A stretch of 64,000 bases of DNA from assembly GCA_934746645.1 (NCBI GenBank), contig CAKVFE010000001.1, positions 744,001-808,000 of the forward strand, in the 5' to 3' direction. Numbering within the stretch: the first letter of the stretch is position 1; the number at the start of each line of letters is the position of its first letter. Source of the DNA: an uncultured Clostridia bacterium. Its GTDB lineage: Bacteria > Bacillota > Clostridia > Christensenellales > UBA1242. Positions 16,773 to 25,311 of the stretch are shown here, one piece after another. The notes under the pieces were generated by a model, which searched no databases, had not been told where the DNA came from, and worked only from the letters and a program-made list of their open reading frames with translations. The position numbers and the translations under genes were made by a program.

Positions 16773-17582
16773 ATGACAATAGATTTGAAAGATAGTAATA
16801 AAACCAAATTGTCATTAAAAGTTAACAAGGCAGTGGTGGACTATATAAAGGAGCATAAGTCTAACGGCACAACTCGTATTATTGCTACCAATGATTTAGT
16901 TAATGCAGTATATGGCAAGTTGGGTATTAGTGAGATTGCTACACCAGAAACAAAACAACAAGTAATTGGCTGTGTTAAAAAATGTTTAACATTGCTTGAG
17001 GAAGTTAAAGCTATAGCACCTACTTCTTCTACTCCTAACAATGTTGTTGAGTATATGGAATATAAAAAACTTGGCAAACAAACAAAACTTGTTGCCGATA
17101 AAGCATCTGCTTATAGTGTTAGCCCAGAGTTTTCTAAAAAAGTATCAGCTTTAAAGACCAACGAAATGCTTCTTAACTGTGAATATTTGGCTTTAAGTGT
17201 TAATGATAAAACTTTGGATATTTTGATAGCAAAAGATTTGGCTTATGATAAAGTTAAATATTGCAATTCATTGTTTGACTATACAAAAGTTGCTGATTAC
17301 ATAGGTTGTTACAATGCTGACACCAATAAAGTGGACTTTGTTGCTACAGCTGGAGAAAGAAGAGCTTTTTATTGCAATAATGCTAAAAAACATATTTTGC
17401 CAGAAAAGAGAGAAATCATTAACTTATATTATATGGTTAATATGTCAAAATATAAAGATTTGTTTATGCCATCAAGACAAGTTAATAATGCATCTACATT
17501 GTTAAGTCTTCGCAACGACAACAACAAGATTTTGGCTACTGACAAACTAGAACTTAAACCTGAAGCATATCGTGCTATTTAA
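16773..17582 (+). CDS. hypothetical protein
   Basis: Soluble protein of 269 residues without signal, membrane segments or a motif I know. The first 90 residues look helical and Lys-rich (SLKVNKAVVDYIKEHKSN, then a possible helix-turn-helix-like region); the rest is mixed alpha/beta. GGAT-type ribosome site TTGGAG precedes the ATG. It has two tandem promoters and a shared terminator with the convergent orphan at 17679-18416, so the pair may belong together, but that is inference from position only. Confidence 0.6.
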   Translation: MTIDLKDSNKTKLSLKVNKAVVDYIKEHKSNGTTRIIATNDLVNAVYGKLGISEIATPETKQQVIGCVKKCLTLLEEVKAIAPTSSTPNNVVEYMEYKKLGKQTKLVADKASAYSVSPEFSKKVSALKTNEMLLNCEYLALSVNDKTLDILIAKDLAYDKVKYCNSLFDYTKVADYIGCYNADTNKVDFVATAGERRAFYCNNAKKHILPEKREIINLYYMVNMSKYKDLFMPSRQVNNASTLLSLRNDNNKILATDKLELKPEAYRAI

Positions 17583-17610
17583 GTAGGTTTAATTAATTAT
17601 TAAGATAACA

Positions 17611-17643
17611 AAAAGACTTTACCTTTTGGTAAAGCCTTTTTTT
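17611..17643. terminator. bidirectional intrinsic terminator
   Basis: AAAGACTTTACC pairs with GGTAAAGCCTTT (one mismatch), with T-runs on both sides; it serves the convergent genes. Confidence 0.85.
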
Positions 17644-17678
17644 ATACAATCTTATAATTATTTTATCTGTATTTAATA

Positions 17679-18416
17679 TTAATCAATGCTATCTAGCAAA
17701 GAATCTACATAAGATCTTCTTTCTCTTTCTTCTTTTGCAATAGCATCTTCAAGACTCATATTATAACTTTCTATCTTTTTAGAAAGTTTATTTTTGTGCT
17801 CTTGATATTCTTCTGGGTTACAGTCTGACCAGTGAGTATGTGGAACAACTAGAGTGTATTTGCCTTCATCAGTACGATAGAATGCACACAATGTATCTTT
17901 TCTATTAAAATTGCCAAATCCTTTAATAACATCTGCCCAACATTTTGCTGTATATTGTGAGTCTGGGATAGTAAATATATTTTTAGATTCCAACAAAGCT
18001 TTTAGTGGGTCTAGTCTAGATTTTGCTGTTTTTAAATATGTACTTTCACAAAATTCGGTTTTCTTGCCATTGACCATAACAAATTTTGGTAATGTAAGAA
18101 GTACAGTAGGATAACAGATGGTTTCTGGTACACGATGATAATTGTAAGATACAGCTTGTTTTGCAGTAAGTGGATTTTTTGTAGAACCAACTCTTGTTGT
18201 TGTACCGTCTATTGAACCATAACTAGAAGCACTTAGTCCACCGTGAAGGATTGACTTCAATTTTTTCATAGGGTCGCCGTCAGACATAAAATCTCTATAA
18301 TCGTTGACTTGATGAGCCAAAACCATAAACTCGTCCATTTTATTAAGTTTCTTTAACATTTTGTGTAAATAATTAATTAGTTCTTCTTTAGTATCAAAAG
18401 TAAATTCTTCAGCCAT
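17679..18416 (-). CDS. hypothetical protein
   Basis: Soluble protein of 245 residues, no recognised domain. The N-terminal 60 residues are helical and charged (EELINYLHKMLKKLNKMDEF); a central part has LHGGLSASSYG and TKNPLTAKQAVSYN; the C-terminus is a charged probable coiled coil (about residues 205-240). GGAG lies before the ATG. The 5' untranslated region, of about 110 bases, is strongly structured (see 18427-18530). It converges on the orphan gene at 16773. Confidence 0.6.
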   Translation of the reverse strand: MAEEFTFDTKEELINYLHKMLKKLNKMDEFMVLAHQVNDYRDFMSDGDPMKKLKSILHGGLSASSYGSIDGTTTRVGSTKNPLTAKQAVSYNYHRVPETICYPTVLLTLPKFVMVNGKKTEFCESTYLKTAKSRLDPLKALLESKNIFTIPDSQYTAKCWADVIKGFGNFNRKDTLCAFYRTDEGKYTLVVPHTHWSDCNPEEYQEHKNKLSKKIESYNMSLEDAIAKEERERRSYVDSLLDSID

Positions 18417-18426
18417 TTTTTTAACT

Positions 18427-18530
18427 CCATATATAGTTTATTGTTAGTGTTAAATGTAAAAAGCTATATTAACAATAACAACTGGTATTGTTGGTTATGT
18501 GCACCAACAAATTTATTACATATATATTAT
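18427..18530 (-). promoter_or_regulatory. extended -10 promoter and structured leader of the gene at 17679
   Basis: On the minus strand TATGTTATAAT (about 18530-18540, an extended -10 box) drives a leader holding a perfect 8-bp stem, TTGTTGGT with ACCAACAA (18488-18495 and 18503-18510), and a second possible stem AACAAT/ATTGTT before the ribosome site. From 18541 to 18788 I see only AT-rich DNA. Confidence 0.5.
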
Positions 18531-18788
18531 AACATATCATTTTGCAATTTTCCATAGGGAAGTCGAAATTTTATTTGATTGATTGCAATATTTATTGTAA
18601 TACTTGCAAAAGTCTTTGCATTTGATATATCATATATTGTACATATAGATATAGTTTAGGTTAGTGCTTTTATAAGTCATATCTTTTAATTATTATATAT
18701 TGTGTATTTAGCGTGTATTATTTTGTTTATTTATATTTTATAGGTAAGATATAAATTAGATTTTATTATATTTATCTGCTGAAAATTA

Positions 18789-18921
18789 AAATATAATTTC
18801 ATTTTATTATTATGTTGAGATGTCAGAGTGGCCTATACCCCAACAACTAAAAGTTTTGGGGATTCCGATAGTTTGTGCTTAAAAGCCTTTTCAAGTCTTT
18901 TGCACATTCGACCACTCAATA
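18789..18921 (+). ncRNA. partial tRNA-Ser copy joined to a folded RNA
   Basis: Bases 18789-18831 repeat the promoter and first 18 bases of the tRNA-Ser gene (18956-18998) with two mismatches, including TATAAT at 18792-18797. After GAGTGG the sequence is unrelated to tRNA. It can form a three-way junction: GAGTGG (18826-18831) with CCACTC (18912-18917), enclosing the stem CCCCAA/TTGGGG (18838-18861, extended by AAC/GTT) and the stem TGTGC/GCACA (18874-18906). It is not a working tRNA: there is no anticodon arm or T arm. Transcription is inferred from the copied promoter. Confidence 0.5.
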
Positions 18922-18980
18922 GATTGTTGAATATAATAAATATATTTTAAACAAAAAATATAATTACATTTTATTATTAT

Positions 18981-19068
18981 GCTGAGATGTCAGAGTGGTT
19001 GAATGTGCTGGTCTCGAAAACCGGTATACCGAAAGGTATCGAGGGTTCAAATCCCTCTCTCAGCGCCA
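18981..19068 (+). tRNA. tRNA-Ser (anticodon CGA), CCA encoded
   Basis: The acceptor stem GCTGAGA pairs with TCTCAGC, the discriminator is G and CCA follows at 19066-19068. The anticodon stem CTGGT/ACCGG frames the loop CTCGAAA, anticodon CGA reading UCG. A long variable arm (TATACCGAAAGGTATC region) and the T arm GAGGG-TTCAAAT-CCCTC mark it as tRNA-Ser. TATAAT lies at 18959-18964. Confidence 0.93.
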
Positions 19069-19203
19069 TTATAAGCACCATATTTTGGTGCTTTTTATTT
19101 TTTATATTTTGACTATGTTAAATACATAAATAAAAATGTTAAGATAATATTATGATTATAAGTAGTATTTTTTTTAAAAATTAAAAGCAAAAAATATTAA
19201 GTA

Positions 19204-19220
19204 TGTTATAATGATTTTGT
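19204..19220 (+). promoter_or_regulatory. extended -10 promoter
   Basis: TGTTATAAT with TATAAT at 19207-19212. The 19-base sequence around it (19202-19220) is identical at 20132-20150 upstream of the kinase-HD gene. Confidence 0.6.
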
Positions 19221-19230
19221 GGAGAAGAAA

Positions 19231-19437
19231 ATGAGTAAATATCAAAAACTTTGGGATTATATAAAAGATAGTGGTAAAAGTGAACTTTTACTTAGTTTTG
19301 ATGAGGTGAAAAATATATGTGGGTTTGAAATAGACCACGCATTTTTAAGTTACAAAAAAGAATTAAAAGATTATGGCTATGAAGTTACAAAAATATCATT
19401 AAAGGCAAAAACGATATTGTTTAACAAAATTGCTTAA
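19231..19437 (+). CDS. small conserved protein beside DUF1697
   Basis: Protein of 68 residues, starting MSKYQKLWDYI; GGAG lies 6 bases before this ATG, so an in-frame GTG at 19219 is not used. The pattern of W-x-Y-I near the start, FDEVKNICGF and a basic C-terminus is of a small domain I have seen in Bacillota but cannot name or assign a role. It is 18 bases upstream of the DUF1697 gene and surely shares its transcript. Confidence 0.6.
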   Translation: MSKYQKLWDYIKDSGKSELLLSFDEVKNICGFEIDHAFLSYKKELKDYGYEVTKISLKAKTILFNKIA

Positions 19438-19455
19438 TATGAAAAAGGAGATTGT

Positions 19456-20001
19456 ATGAAATATATAGTTTTGCTTCGTGGAGTTAATATTAGTGGTAAA
19501 AATAAAATATCAATGCCAGTATTAAAAACAACTTTACAACAAAATGGATTTAAAAATGTTGTGACTTTTCTTAATAGTGGTAATATTATTTTGGAAAGTG
19601 ATATTGAAGATAAGGATAGTTTAAGCCAAATAATTTTTAAAATCATACAAGACGAGTTTGGTCTTGATATTCCTGTTTTTATAACTACAGATACTCAACT
19701 TGAAGATGTATTAAACAATAGTCCTGAATGGTGGGATACTGATGATAAAAATATTTACAACAATTTGATTTTTATTTTCCCATCAACCAACTTTGAAGAA
19801 ATATATAGTGTGGTTGGAGAGCCTAGCGAAAATATAGATAAAATTAAGGAATACAAAAATCATATTTTTTGGTCGTTCGACTTAAAAAATTATAGAAAAT
19901 CTAACTGGTGGATAAAAACAGCGAGTACAAATATAAAAGATAAAATTACAATTCGTACAGCTAATACAGTGAAGAAAATTTTGGATATTTGCAAAAAATA
20001 G
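19456..20001 (+). CDS. DUF1697 family protein
   Basis: Cytoplasmic protein of 181 residues matching DUF1697: it opens IVLLRGVNISGKNKISM and has the block NVVTFLNSGNIIL, both hallmarks, and ends with the usual TIRTANTVKKIL. The function of the family is unknown. AAAGGAG precedes the ATG. It is the second gene of a two-gene unit. Confidence 0.9.
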   Translation: MKYIVLLRGVNISGKNKISMPVLKTTLQQNGFKNVVTFLNSGNIILESDIEDKDSLSQIIFKIIQDEFGLDIPVFITTDTQLEDVLNNSPEWWDTDDKNIYNNLIFIFPSTNFEEIYSVVGEPSENIDKIKEYKNHIFWSFDLKNYRKSNWWIKTASTNIKDKITIRTANTVKKILDICKK

Positions 20002-20133
20002 TATGTGTATTACTCATATTATTTTTTTACTTTATTAAGTTATAAATATATTTATATATACAATTTCTAAACTATCAAAAATAAATTCGGGACAAAGATA
20101 GAAATCAAAAAACTATTCTTTCTAAGTAGTATA

Positions 20134-20150
20134 TGTTATAATGATTTTGT
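20134..20150 (+). promoter_or_regulatory. extended -10 promoter, duplicate of 19204-19220
   Basis: TGTTATAAT with TATAAT at 20137-20142, followed by ATGATTTTGT exactly as upstream of the gene at 19231. Confidence 0.6.
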
Positions 20151-20165
20151 ATAGGAGAAATTTGA

Positions 20166-21755
20166 GTGGAAGAATTGATAAAAAAGATTTGCGATAAATG
20201 CAATATCAAATGTCAAAAAATAGAAAAAGCAGTTTCGGGATTTACCAATATCACTCATTTTGTCAATGATGAGTTTGTTGTTAAAATTATCAATACTTTT
20301 ACAAAGCCTGAAAAACTTAGAAAAGAAATTGCTTTTTACAAGAATGTCCAATTAGATTTTATTCCACAATATATAGACAGTGGAGAAATAGACGGAAAAG
20401 ATTATTTGGTTATAAGAAAACTTAATGGACAAAGTTTGTATAATATTTGGCATACACTTAATAGTATTGAAAGAAGTAATGTAGTAAATCAAATAGGGGA
20501 TATTTTAAACAAATTTCATACTTTAAAAGGCGATTTTTTAGACAGCAAGTTTGTTCAAACGGACTGGGTATCAAAATGGCAAAAGAGTTTTGATTTAAAC
20601 ATCGACATTTTAAATAAAAGAGGGTTTGATACTTCAACATTAAAAGATTTTAAAGAAAATCGACTTACACAGTTGTTTTCACAAAATAAACCTTGCCTTG
20701 TTTATAATGATGCCCACTTTGACAATTTTATTTATGACAATGGAAAAGTATATTTGATTGACTTTGATAGGGTATTGTATTGTTCGATTAACTACGAACT
20801 TCTTGTCGTGAGTATGATGATTGACGCTCCACAAAAATTTGCTAATGCAGAAGCCGAACCTTTTGTAAAGAAAGAAGATTATCAAACAATATATAGTCAA
20901 TTAAAAGTGACATCTCCCGATATGTTTGATTTTGACAATATTGATGATAGAGTGTTTATTTATAAATTTATATATCGACTAGGTCAAGGTTACGAATACA
21001 ATCGTAATAATTGGATACAAGACGAACTCAATGCTTTCAACAATCGTTTTTATAAAAATGGAAAAGGAGAAAATATGGACAATCAAAAATTGTTAGATTC
21101 TATATTATTGTCAGATAATGTGTGTGAGCAATTTCATCATTATTATGACAATCATAATTCAGATTTTTATAAATGGCTAAATGGTATATTACCAGAATTG
21201 GATACTTGTTATGCTTCTCAAAACAATCCTTGGCACATATATACTATTATAGACCACCTTTTACATTCAGTTGAAAATATCAACAAAATGACTGTTGGCT
21301 ATGACGAAACAATTAGAAAAAGACTAGCGTATGTTATGTTTTTACACGATATTGGTAAGCCAGAATGTCGCACTCCCAAATATATTAATGGTGTAAGAAA
21401 AGATAGTTTTCACAATCACAATGTTGTTAGCGAACGCATAGCTAAAAGAGTTTTAAAACAATTTGGATTTGATGATAAAGAATATGTTATTATGACAAAA
21501 TTAATCTATAAACACGATATATTTATGTTTATAGAATTGCAACCAACAACCAATCCTTATCATCGTACACTTAGTGATAAAGTGATTTTGGACGAAATAA
21601 ACGACCTTAATGAAGTCGGCAATGGCTACAAACTTATGTCCCAACTTATTATGATAGGTAGGTCTGATAGTTTAGCTCAAAATCCAGAAAAGACTGCTGG
21701 CTCATTACATCTATTAGATGTTATGGAGTCAATGTTAAAAAATGTTAAGATATAA
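20166..21755 (+). CDS. aminoglycoside/choline kinase-like domain fused to an HD phosphohydrolase domain
   Basis: Two enzymes in one chain of 529 residues. Residues about 1-300 form an APH-type kinase: VVKII lysine, catalytic loop YNDAHFDNF (Brenner-type D...N) and metal-binding LIDFDR. Residues about 304-529 form an HD domain: TIIDHLLHS, FLHDIGKPECRT and FHNHNVVSERIA, close to the HD domain of CCA-adding enzymes. The start is GTG, 8 bases after AGGAG. Inside, AAGGAG lies 8 bases before an in-frame ATG at 21075 (residue 304), exactly at the domain border, so the HD half could also be made alone. Substrates are unknown. Confidence 0.8.
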   Translation: MEELIKKICDKCNIKCQKIEKAVSGFTNITHFVNDEFVVKIINTFTKPEKLRKEIAFYKNVQLDFIPQYIDSGEIDGKDYLVIRKLNGQSLYNIWHTLNSIERSNVVNQIGDILNKFHTLKGDFLDSKFVQTDWVSKWQKSFDLNIDILNKRGFDTSTLKDFKENRLTQLFSQNKPCLVYNDAHFDNFIYDNGKVYLIDFDRVLYCSINYELLVVSMMIDAPQKFANAEAEPFVKKEDYQTIYSQLKVTSPDMFDFDNIDDRVFIYKFIYRLGQGYEYNRNNWIQDELNAFNNRFYKNGKGENMDNQKLLDSILLSDNVCEQFHHYYDNHNSDFYKWLNGILPELDTCYASQNNPWHIYTIIDHLLHSVENINKMTVGYDETIRKRLAYVMFLHDIGKPECRTPKYINGVRKDSFHNHNVVSERIAKRVLKQFGFDDKEYVIMTKLIYKHDIFMFIELQPTTNPYHRTLSDKVILDEINDLNEVGNGYKLMSQLIMIGRSDSLAQNPEKTAGSLHLLDVMESMLKNVKI

Positions 21756-21761
21756 AAAAAT

Positions 21762-21792
21762 AAAAGGTATTATTGATTTAATACCTTTTTAT
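21762..21792. terminator. bidirectional intrinsic terminator
   Basis: AAAAGGTATTA pairs with TAATACCTTTT; it serves the convergent kinase-HD and phosphatase genes. Confidence 0.85.
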
Positions 21793-21834
21793 TTTAACTT
21801 TAATAATAATTTAATATAATAATGTTTTTAATAA

Positions 21835-22965
21835 CTAAATATTATTGATAACTTTGTTAGCGATTTCAAATACTTGAGTATTGTCAACTTTGAAAGGAGT
21901 GTTGATTGTTAGATTGATGTTGTACAAATACAAAGGAACATTCCTATTAGTGTGACTCTTTTTGTGGTACAAACTACTTATACCTTTTGAGTTAAGACTA
22001 TTTTCAATTGTTTCTTTGCTATCAGCTTTATCCAATTTGCCAGTTTCGTGGTCGGCTGTAAATATTATGGCAGTGTCGTTGCGATTAGCACACCAATCCA
22101 ATATGTAGTCTATACCTTCTCCAATATTCATAACTGCAGACATTGCACCAGCAAGATTGTTGTTGTGACTATTTTTATCAATATATGCTTCTTCTATCAT
22201 AAGGCAAAATCCGTTGTCGTTGTCATAATCCATATAATCTAAAACAAAATTTAATAAGATGTTGTAGTCAATAGTATTGGTTGTGTTAGGTGTGTAATGC
22301 GAATATAAATTGTCTAAACTTGCAAGCAATTTGTTATCTTTGTTGGCACTTAACATTGATAGATAATCAGTATATATTTGATAACCATTTTCTTCAAAAT
22401 TTTTACCATATTTGTCAACATAATATTGAGTGTCTTGTTTGCCAATAAGCAAGTCTATATTGCTAGCATATTGACATTTTATTATGTTGTCTTTATCATT
22501 TCGACTATTTGTATGAGCTGAAAAACAAGCAGGTGTAGCACCTGATAAATAATCAGTTGTTACTATTCCGGTCTTCTTATTTTTTGATTGGGCTATTTCC
22601 ATAAGATGAGTAATATTGGTTTTATCTTTTCTAGATATGTTGCCATTGTCTGCTTTTTGTCCAGTCGCAAGAGCAGTACCAGCTGCAGCACTATCTGTTA
22701 CTTCAGCATTGCGAGAGTAGGTGGTTATGTCAGTAACATAATATTGTTCAAATCCAAATGTTTTATCATAGTATGTTTTTGTGTTTGATATTACATTTGG
22801 CCCCATACCATCGCCAATAATATATATAAGATTTTTAATATCTTTACCTATACTTATTTCTATGTCTGGTTTTTCTTGTGGCTTAGGTGCACAACCACTT
22901 ATTAATCCCAAAACCATCATAGGCAATATAAGCAAACTTAACAATAATTTTATACGCTTTTTCAT
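21835..22965 (-). CDS. alkaline phosphatase, lipoprotein
   Basis: Surface phosphomonoesterase of the PhoA type that frees phosphate outside the cell. The signal peptide ends in ISGC with the lipidated cysteine at residue 25. Motifs in order: IIGDGMG (metal Asp), VTDSAAAGTALATG (nucleophile Ser), GATPACFSAHTNSR, LMIEEAYID, FTADHETG and the final metal His in KKSHTN. At 376 residues it is a little shorter than typical PhoA (about 450). AGGAGA precedes the ATG. No Pho regulon genes are adjacent. The 280-base gap to prmC shows nothing clear. Confidence 0.9.
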   Translation of the reverse strand: MKKRIKLLLSLLILPMMVLGLISGCAPKPQEKPDIEISIGKDIKNLIYIIGDGMGPNVISNTKTYYDKTFGFEQYYVTDITTYSRNAEVTDSAAAGTALATGQKADNGNISRKDKTNITHLMEIAQSKNKKTGIVTTDYLSGATPACFSAHTNSRNDKDNIIKCQYASNIDLLIGKQDTQYYVDKYGKNFEENGYQIYTDYLSMLSANKDNKLLASLDNLYSHYTPNTTNTIDYNILLNFVLDYMDYDNDNGFCLMIEEAYIDKNSHNNNLAGAMSAVMNIGEGIDYILDWCANRNDTAIIFTADHETGKLDKADSKETIENSLNSKGISSLYHKKSHTNRNVPLYLYNINLTINTPFKVDNTQVFEIANKVINNI

Positions 22966-23247
22966 AATGTTCTCCTACAAGTATTGTAACACAAAATTGT
23001 TATAGGCAAAAATGCTTGTTCCATTTTAAATAATAAAAAAATATTTTTAAGTCGAAAACAATAATGTGCCAAACTTTATTTTTCATATTAATGGTATTAT
23101 GTTAATATATAATTGTTCGATATAAATTAAACTTATCAATATTGTATTAGTTGTTATTGATAAAACTATTATTATATATTTGGTGGTATTTATATTGAAT
23201 AAAAAACATCTATAACTATTAATTTAGACTTATTTAAGGATAAAAAT

Positions 23248-24102
23248 ATGGAAAAAGAAATCAAGTATATTCCTTTTGAAAAAGCTTACAAAGACTTAAT
23301 TGAATATGGAAAAGAAAAACAATTTGATAATATCGAAACATTAAGATGGATTATAGTTAAATCATTAAGACTTAGAAGAGAGCAGTTTGATAGTATATAT
23401 CAAGTAGACGAATATAGTTATGATACAATGAAGAAAGCTATTGATAGATATGCTAAAGGCGAATCTCTAAGTAAAATATTTGGCTTTATCGAATTTTGTG
23501 GAAATTTCTTTGATGTTACTGATAATGTGTTTAACCCTAGATTAAGCACTGAATGTTTGGTTAAAGCTGTTGTTGATAAGTACAAATGTAAAGATATAAA
23601 AGTTATAGATTTGTGTACTGGCAGTGGTAGTGTTGCTGTCACATTGTCTTTGCAGTTGGGACTTAAAGTTGATGGTGTTGACATATCTCCATTTGCTGTA
23701 GAAACAGCCACACTCAACAATAAAAAACTTGGTGGACAAGCTCAATTTTTCATTATGGATTTAAATGAGAACTGGGATAAATATCTTACTAAAAAATATG
23801 ATGTTATTGTTTCCAATCCACCTTATTGGAATGCAGAAAAGATACTTGAAAATGTTGATGTTGTAAAGAACAATCCAATTATTGGATTTGATGGTGGAGA
23901 AGATGGATTGTATTATATTAAAAATATCATTGACAATGCTCCTAAGTTTTTAAATCCAAATGGGCAGTTGTATCTAGAATGTGACCCAGACCAAATGGAT
24001 AAAATAAAAAGCTATTTAAGTGATAATTTTGATAGTATTACCGAATACAAAGATTATAGAGATATAAGTAGAGTATTGGGTGCAACATTAAAAAAGCAAT
24101 AA
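23248..24102 (+). CDS. prmC: peptide chain release factor glutamine methyltransferase
   Basis: Methylates the GGQ glutamine of release factors RF1/RF2 with S-adenosylmethionine. A helical N-terminal domain (about residues 1-95) precedes the Rossmann methyltransferase domain with VIDLCTGSGSVAV (SAM loop), VDGVDIS and the substrate motif NPPY. Family length is normal (284). It usually follows prfA and rpmE; here it stands alone, which weakens the exact substrate call a little. AAGGA lies upstream of the ATG. Confidence 0.88.
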   Translation: MEKEIKYIPFEKAYKDLIEYGKEKQFDNIETLRWIIVKSLRLRREQFDSIYQVDEYSYDTMKKAIDRYAKGESLSKIFGFIEFCGNFFDVTDNVFNPRLSTECLVKAVVDKYKCKDIKVIDLCTGSGSVAVTLSLQLGLKVDGVDISPFAVETATLNNKKLGGQAQFFIMDLNENWDKYLTKKYDVIVSNPPYWNAEKILENVDVVKNNPIIGFDGGEDGLYYIKNIIDNAPKFLNPNGQLYLECDPDQMDKIKSYLSDNFDSITEYKDYRDISRVLGATLKKQ

Positions 24103-24176
24103 AAATATATGTATGCTAGTTATTAATGATACAATTAATTAAAAAATAAATTTTAAAAATTGTAAAAAATATATTG

Positions 24177-24305
24177 CAACAAAATAATTGTTGTGATAGT
24201 CTATGAAAGATGAAAAAGTTGTTATGGCACAAATTTAATAGACAAAACAACGAAAATAGTGCGATTAATAGTGACCTTCTTGAGAGTTTTCGAGAAGGTT
24301 TTTTT
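24177..24305 (+). promoter_or_regulatory. structured leader ending in an attenuator-like terminator
   Basis: ACCTTCTTGA (24274-24283) pairs with TCGAGAAGGT (24290-24299), followed by seven T: a good terminator only 28 bases before the ABC ATPase start. No promoter fits in that gap, so the operon must be read through it. Upstream are CAACAA/TTGTTG (24177-24193) and GTTGTT/AACAAC (24218-24251), which can also pair with each other in other ways. Confidence 0.55.
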
Positions 24306-24333
24306 GTCGCCAATAACAGCAAAAGGGGTGCAA

Positions 24334-25311
24334 ATGATAGAAGTTAAAAACCTGACAAAAGTTTTTAAAATCGCAAAAAAAGAAAAAGGAGTGTGGGGTT
24401 CGATACGGGGATTGTTTAAAAGACAATACATCATTAAAAAAGCTTTAGATGATGTGTCCTTTACAATCAATGACGGAGATATTGTAGGATACTTAGGACC
24501 CAATGGTGCAGGTAAAAGTACCACAATAAAAATAATGTGTGGAATACTTACGCCTACATCTGGTGAATGTGTCATCAATGGTATGGTGCCTTGGAAAGAC
24601 CGAACCAATTATGTAAAAGATATTGGTGTCGTCTTTGGACAAAGGTCACAGCTATGGTGGGATGTACCAGTTATTGATAGCTTTTATCTTTTAAAAGATA
24701 TCTACAAAATACCTGATGATGTCTTTAATCAACAATTAAATTTGCTTACTGAAAAACTGGATTTAAAAGATATTATCAATGTCCCACTTCGTCAATTATC
24801 TTTGGGACAAAAAATGAAATGTGAACTTGCTGGTTCACTACTGCACAAACCAAAAATATTGTTCTTAGACGAACCAACTATTGGACTTGATGCTACTAGC
24901 AAATTAAATGTAAGAGAATTTATAAAGAGTATCAATAAAGAATATGGTATTACTGTAATACTTACTACTCACGATATGAATGATATTGAAGCATTAACCA
25001 ATAAAATAATTATTATTGGCAAAGGCAAATTGTTGTACAATGGTTCGTTTGACGCAATCAAACACAAATATAAAAACAATCGTATTGTTGAAGTCGAATT
25101 TGAACAAGAATATGATAATATATCAATTCCTAATTTCCAATTAGTTAAACACGAAGGTTGTGTTTATACTTTCAAAACTGAAGATAAAAACTTCAAACTT
25201 GCAGAGTTTATAACAGATTTAAGCAAACATTATAAAGTCGTAGATGTACAAGTAGAAAGTATTGGACTAGAAGAAATTATATCAAAAATGTTTGGAGATT
25301 TGGGTGTATGA
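24334..25311 (+). CDS. ABC transporter ATPase (COG4586-like, ABC-2 export system)
   Basis: ATP-binding subunit of 325 residues powering the two permeases that follow. It has Walker A GPNGAGKST, signature LSLGQKM, Walker B ILFLDEPT and switch TTHD; the region KGVWGSIRGLF before the P-loop and a C-terminal extension of about 90 residues are typical of the COG4586/DrrA-like group. I start it at the ATG after AAGGGG; an upstream in-frame ATG at 24259 lies inside the terminator hairpin region. Its stop overlaps the next start (ATGA). Substrate unknown. Confidence 0.9.
   Translation: MIEVKNLTKVFKIAKKEKGVWGSIRGLFKRQYIIKKALDDVSFTINDGDIVGYLGPNGAGKSTTIKIMCGILTPTSGECVINGMVPWKDRTNYVKDIGVVFGQRSQLWWDVPVIDSFYLLKDIYKIPDDVFNQQLNLLTEKLDLKDIINVPLRQLSLGQKMKCELAGSLLHKPKILFLDEPTIGLDATSKLNVREFIKSINKEYGITVILTTHDMNDIEALTNKIIIIGKGKLLYNGSFDAIKHKYKNNRIVEVEFEQEYDNISIPNFQLVKHEGCVYTFKTEDKNFKLAEFITDLSKHYKVVDVQVESIGLEEIISKMFGDLGV

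Noticed and set aside
18814..18921. A second working tRNA-Ser
   Set aside because: Only the first 18 bases match a tRNA; anticodon, variable and T arms are missing.
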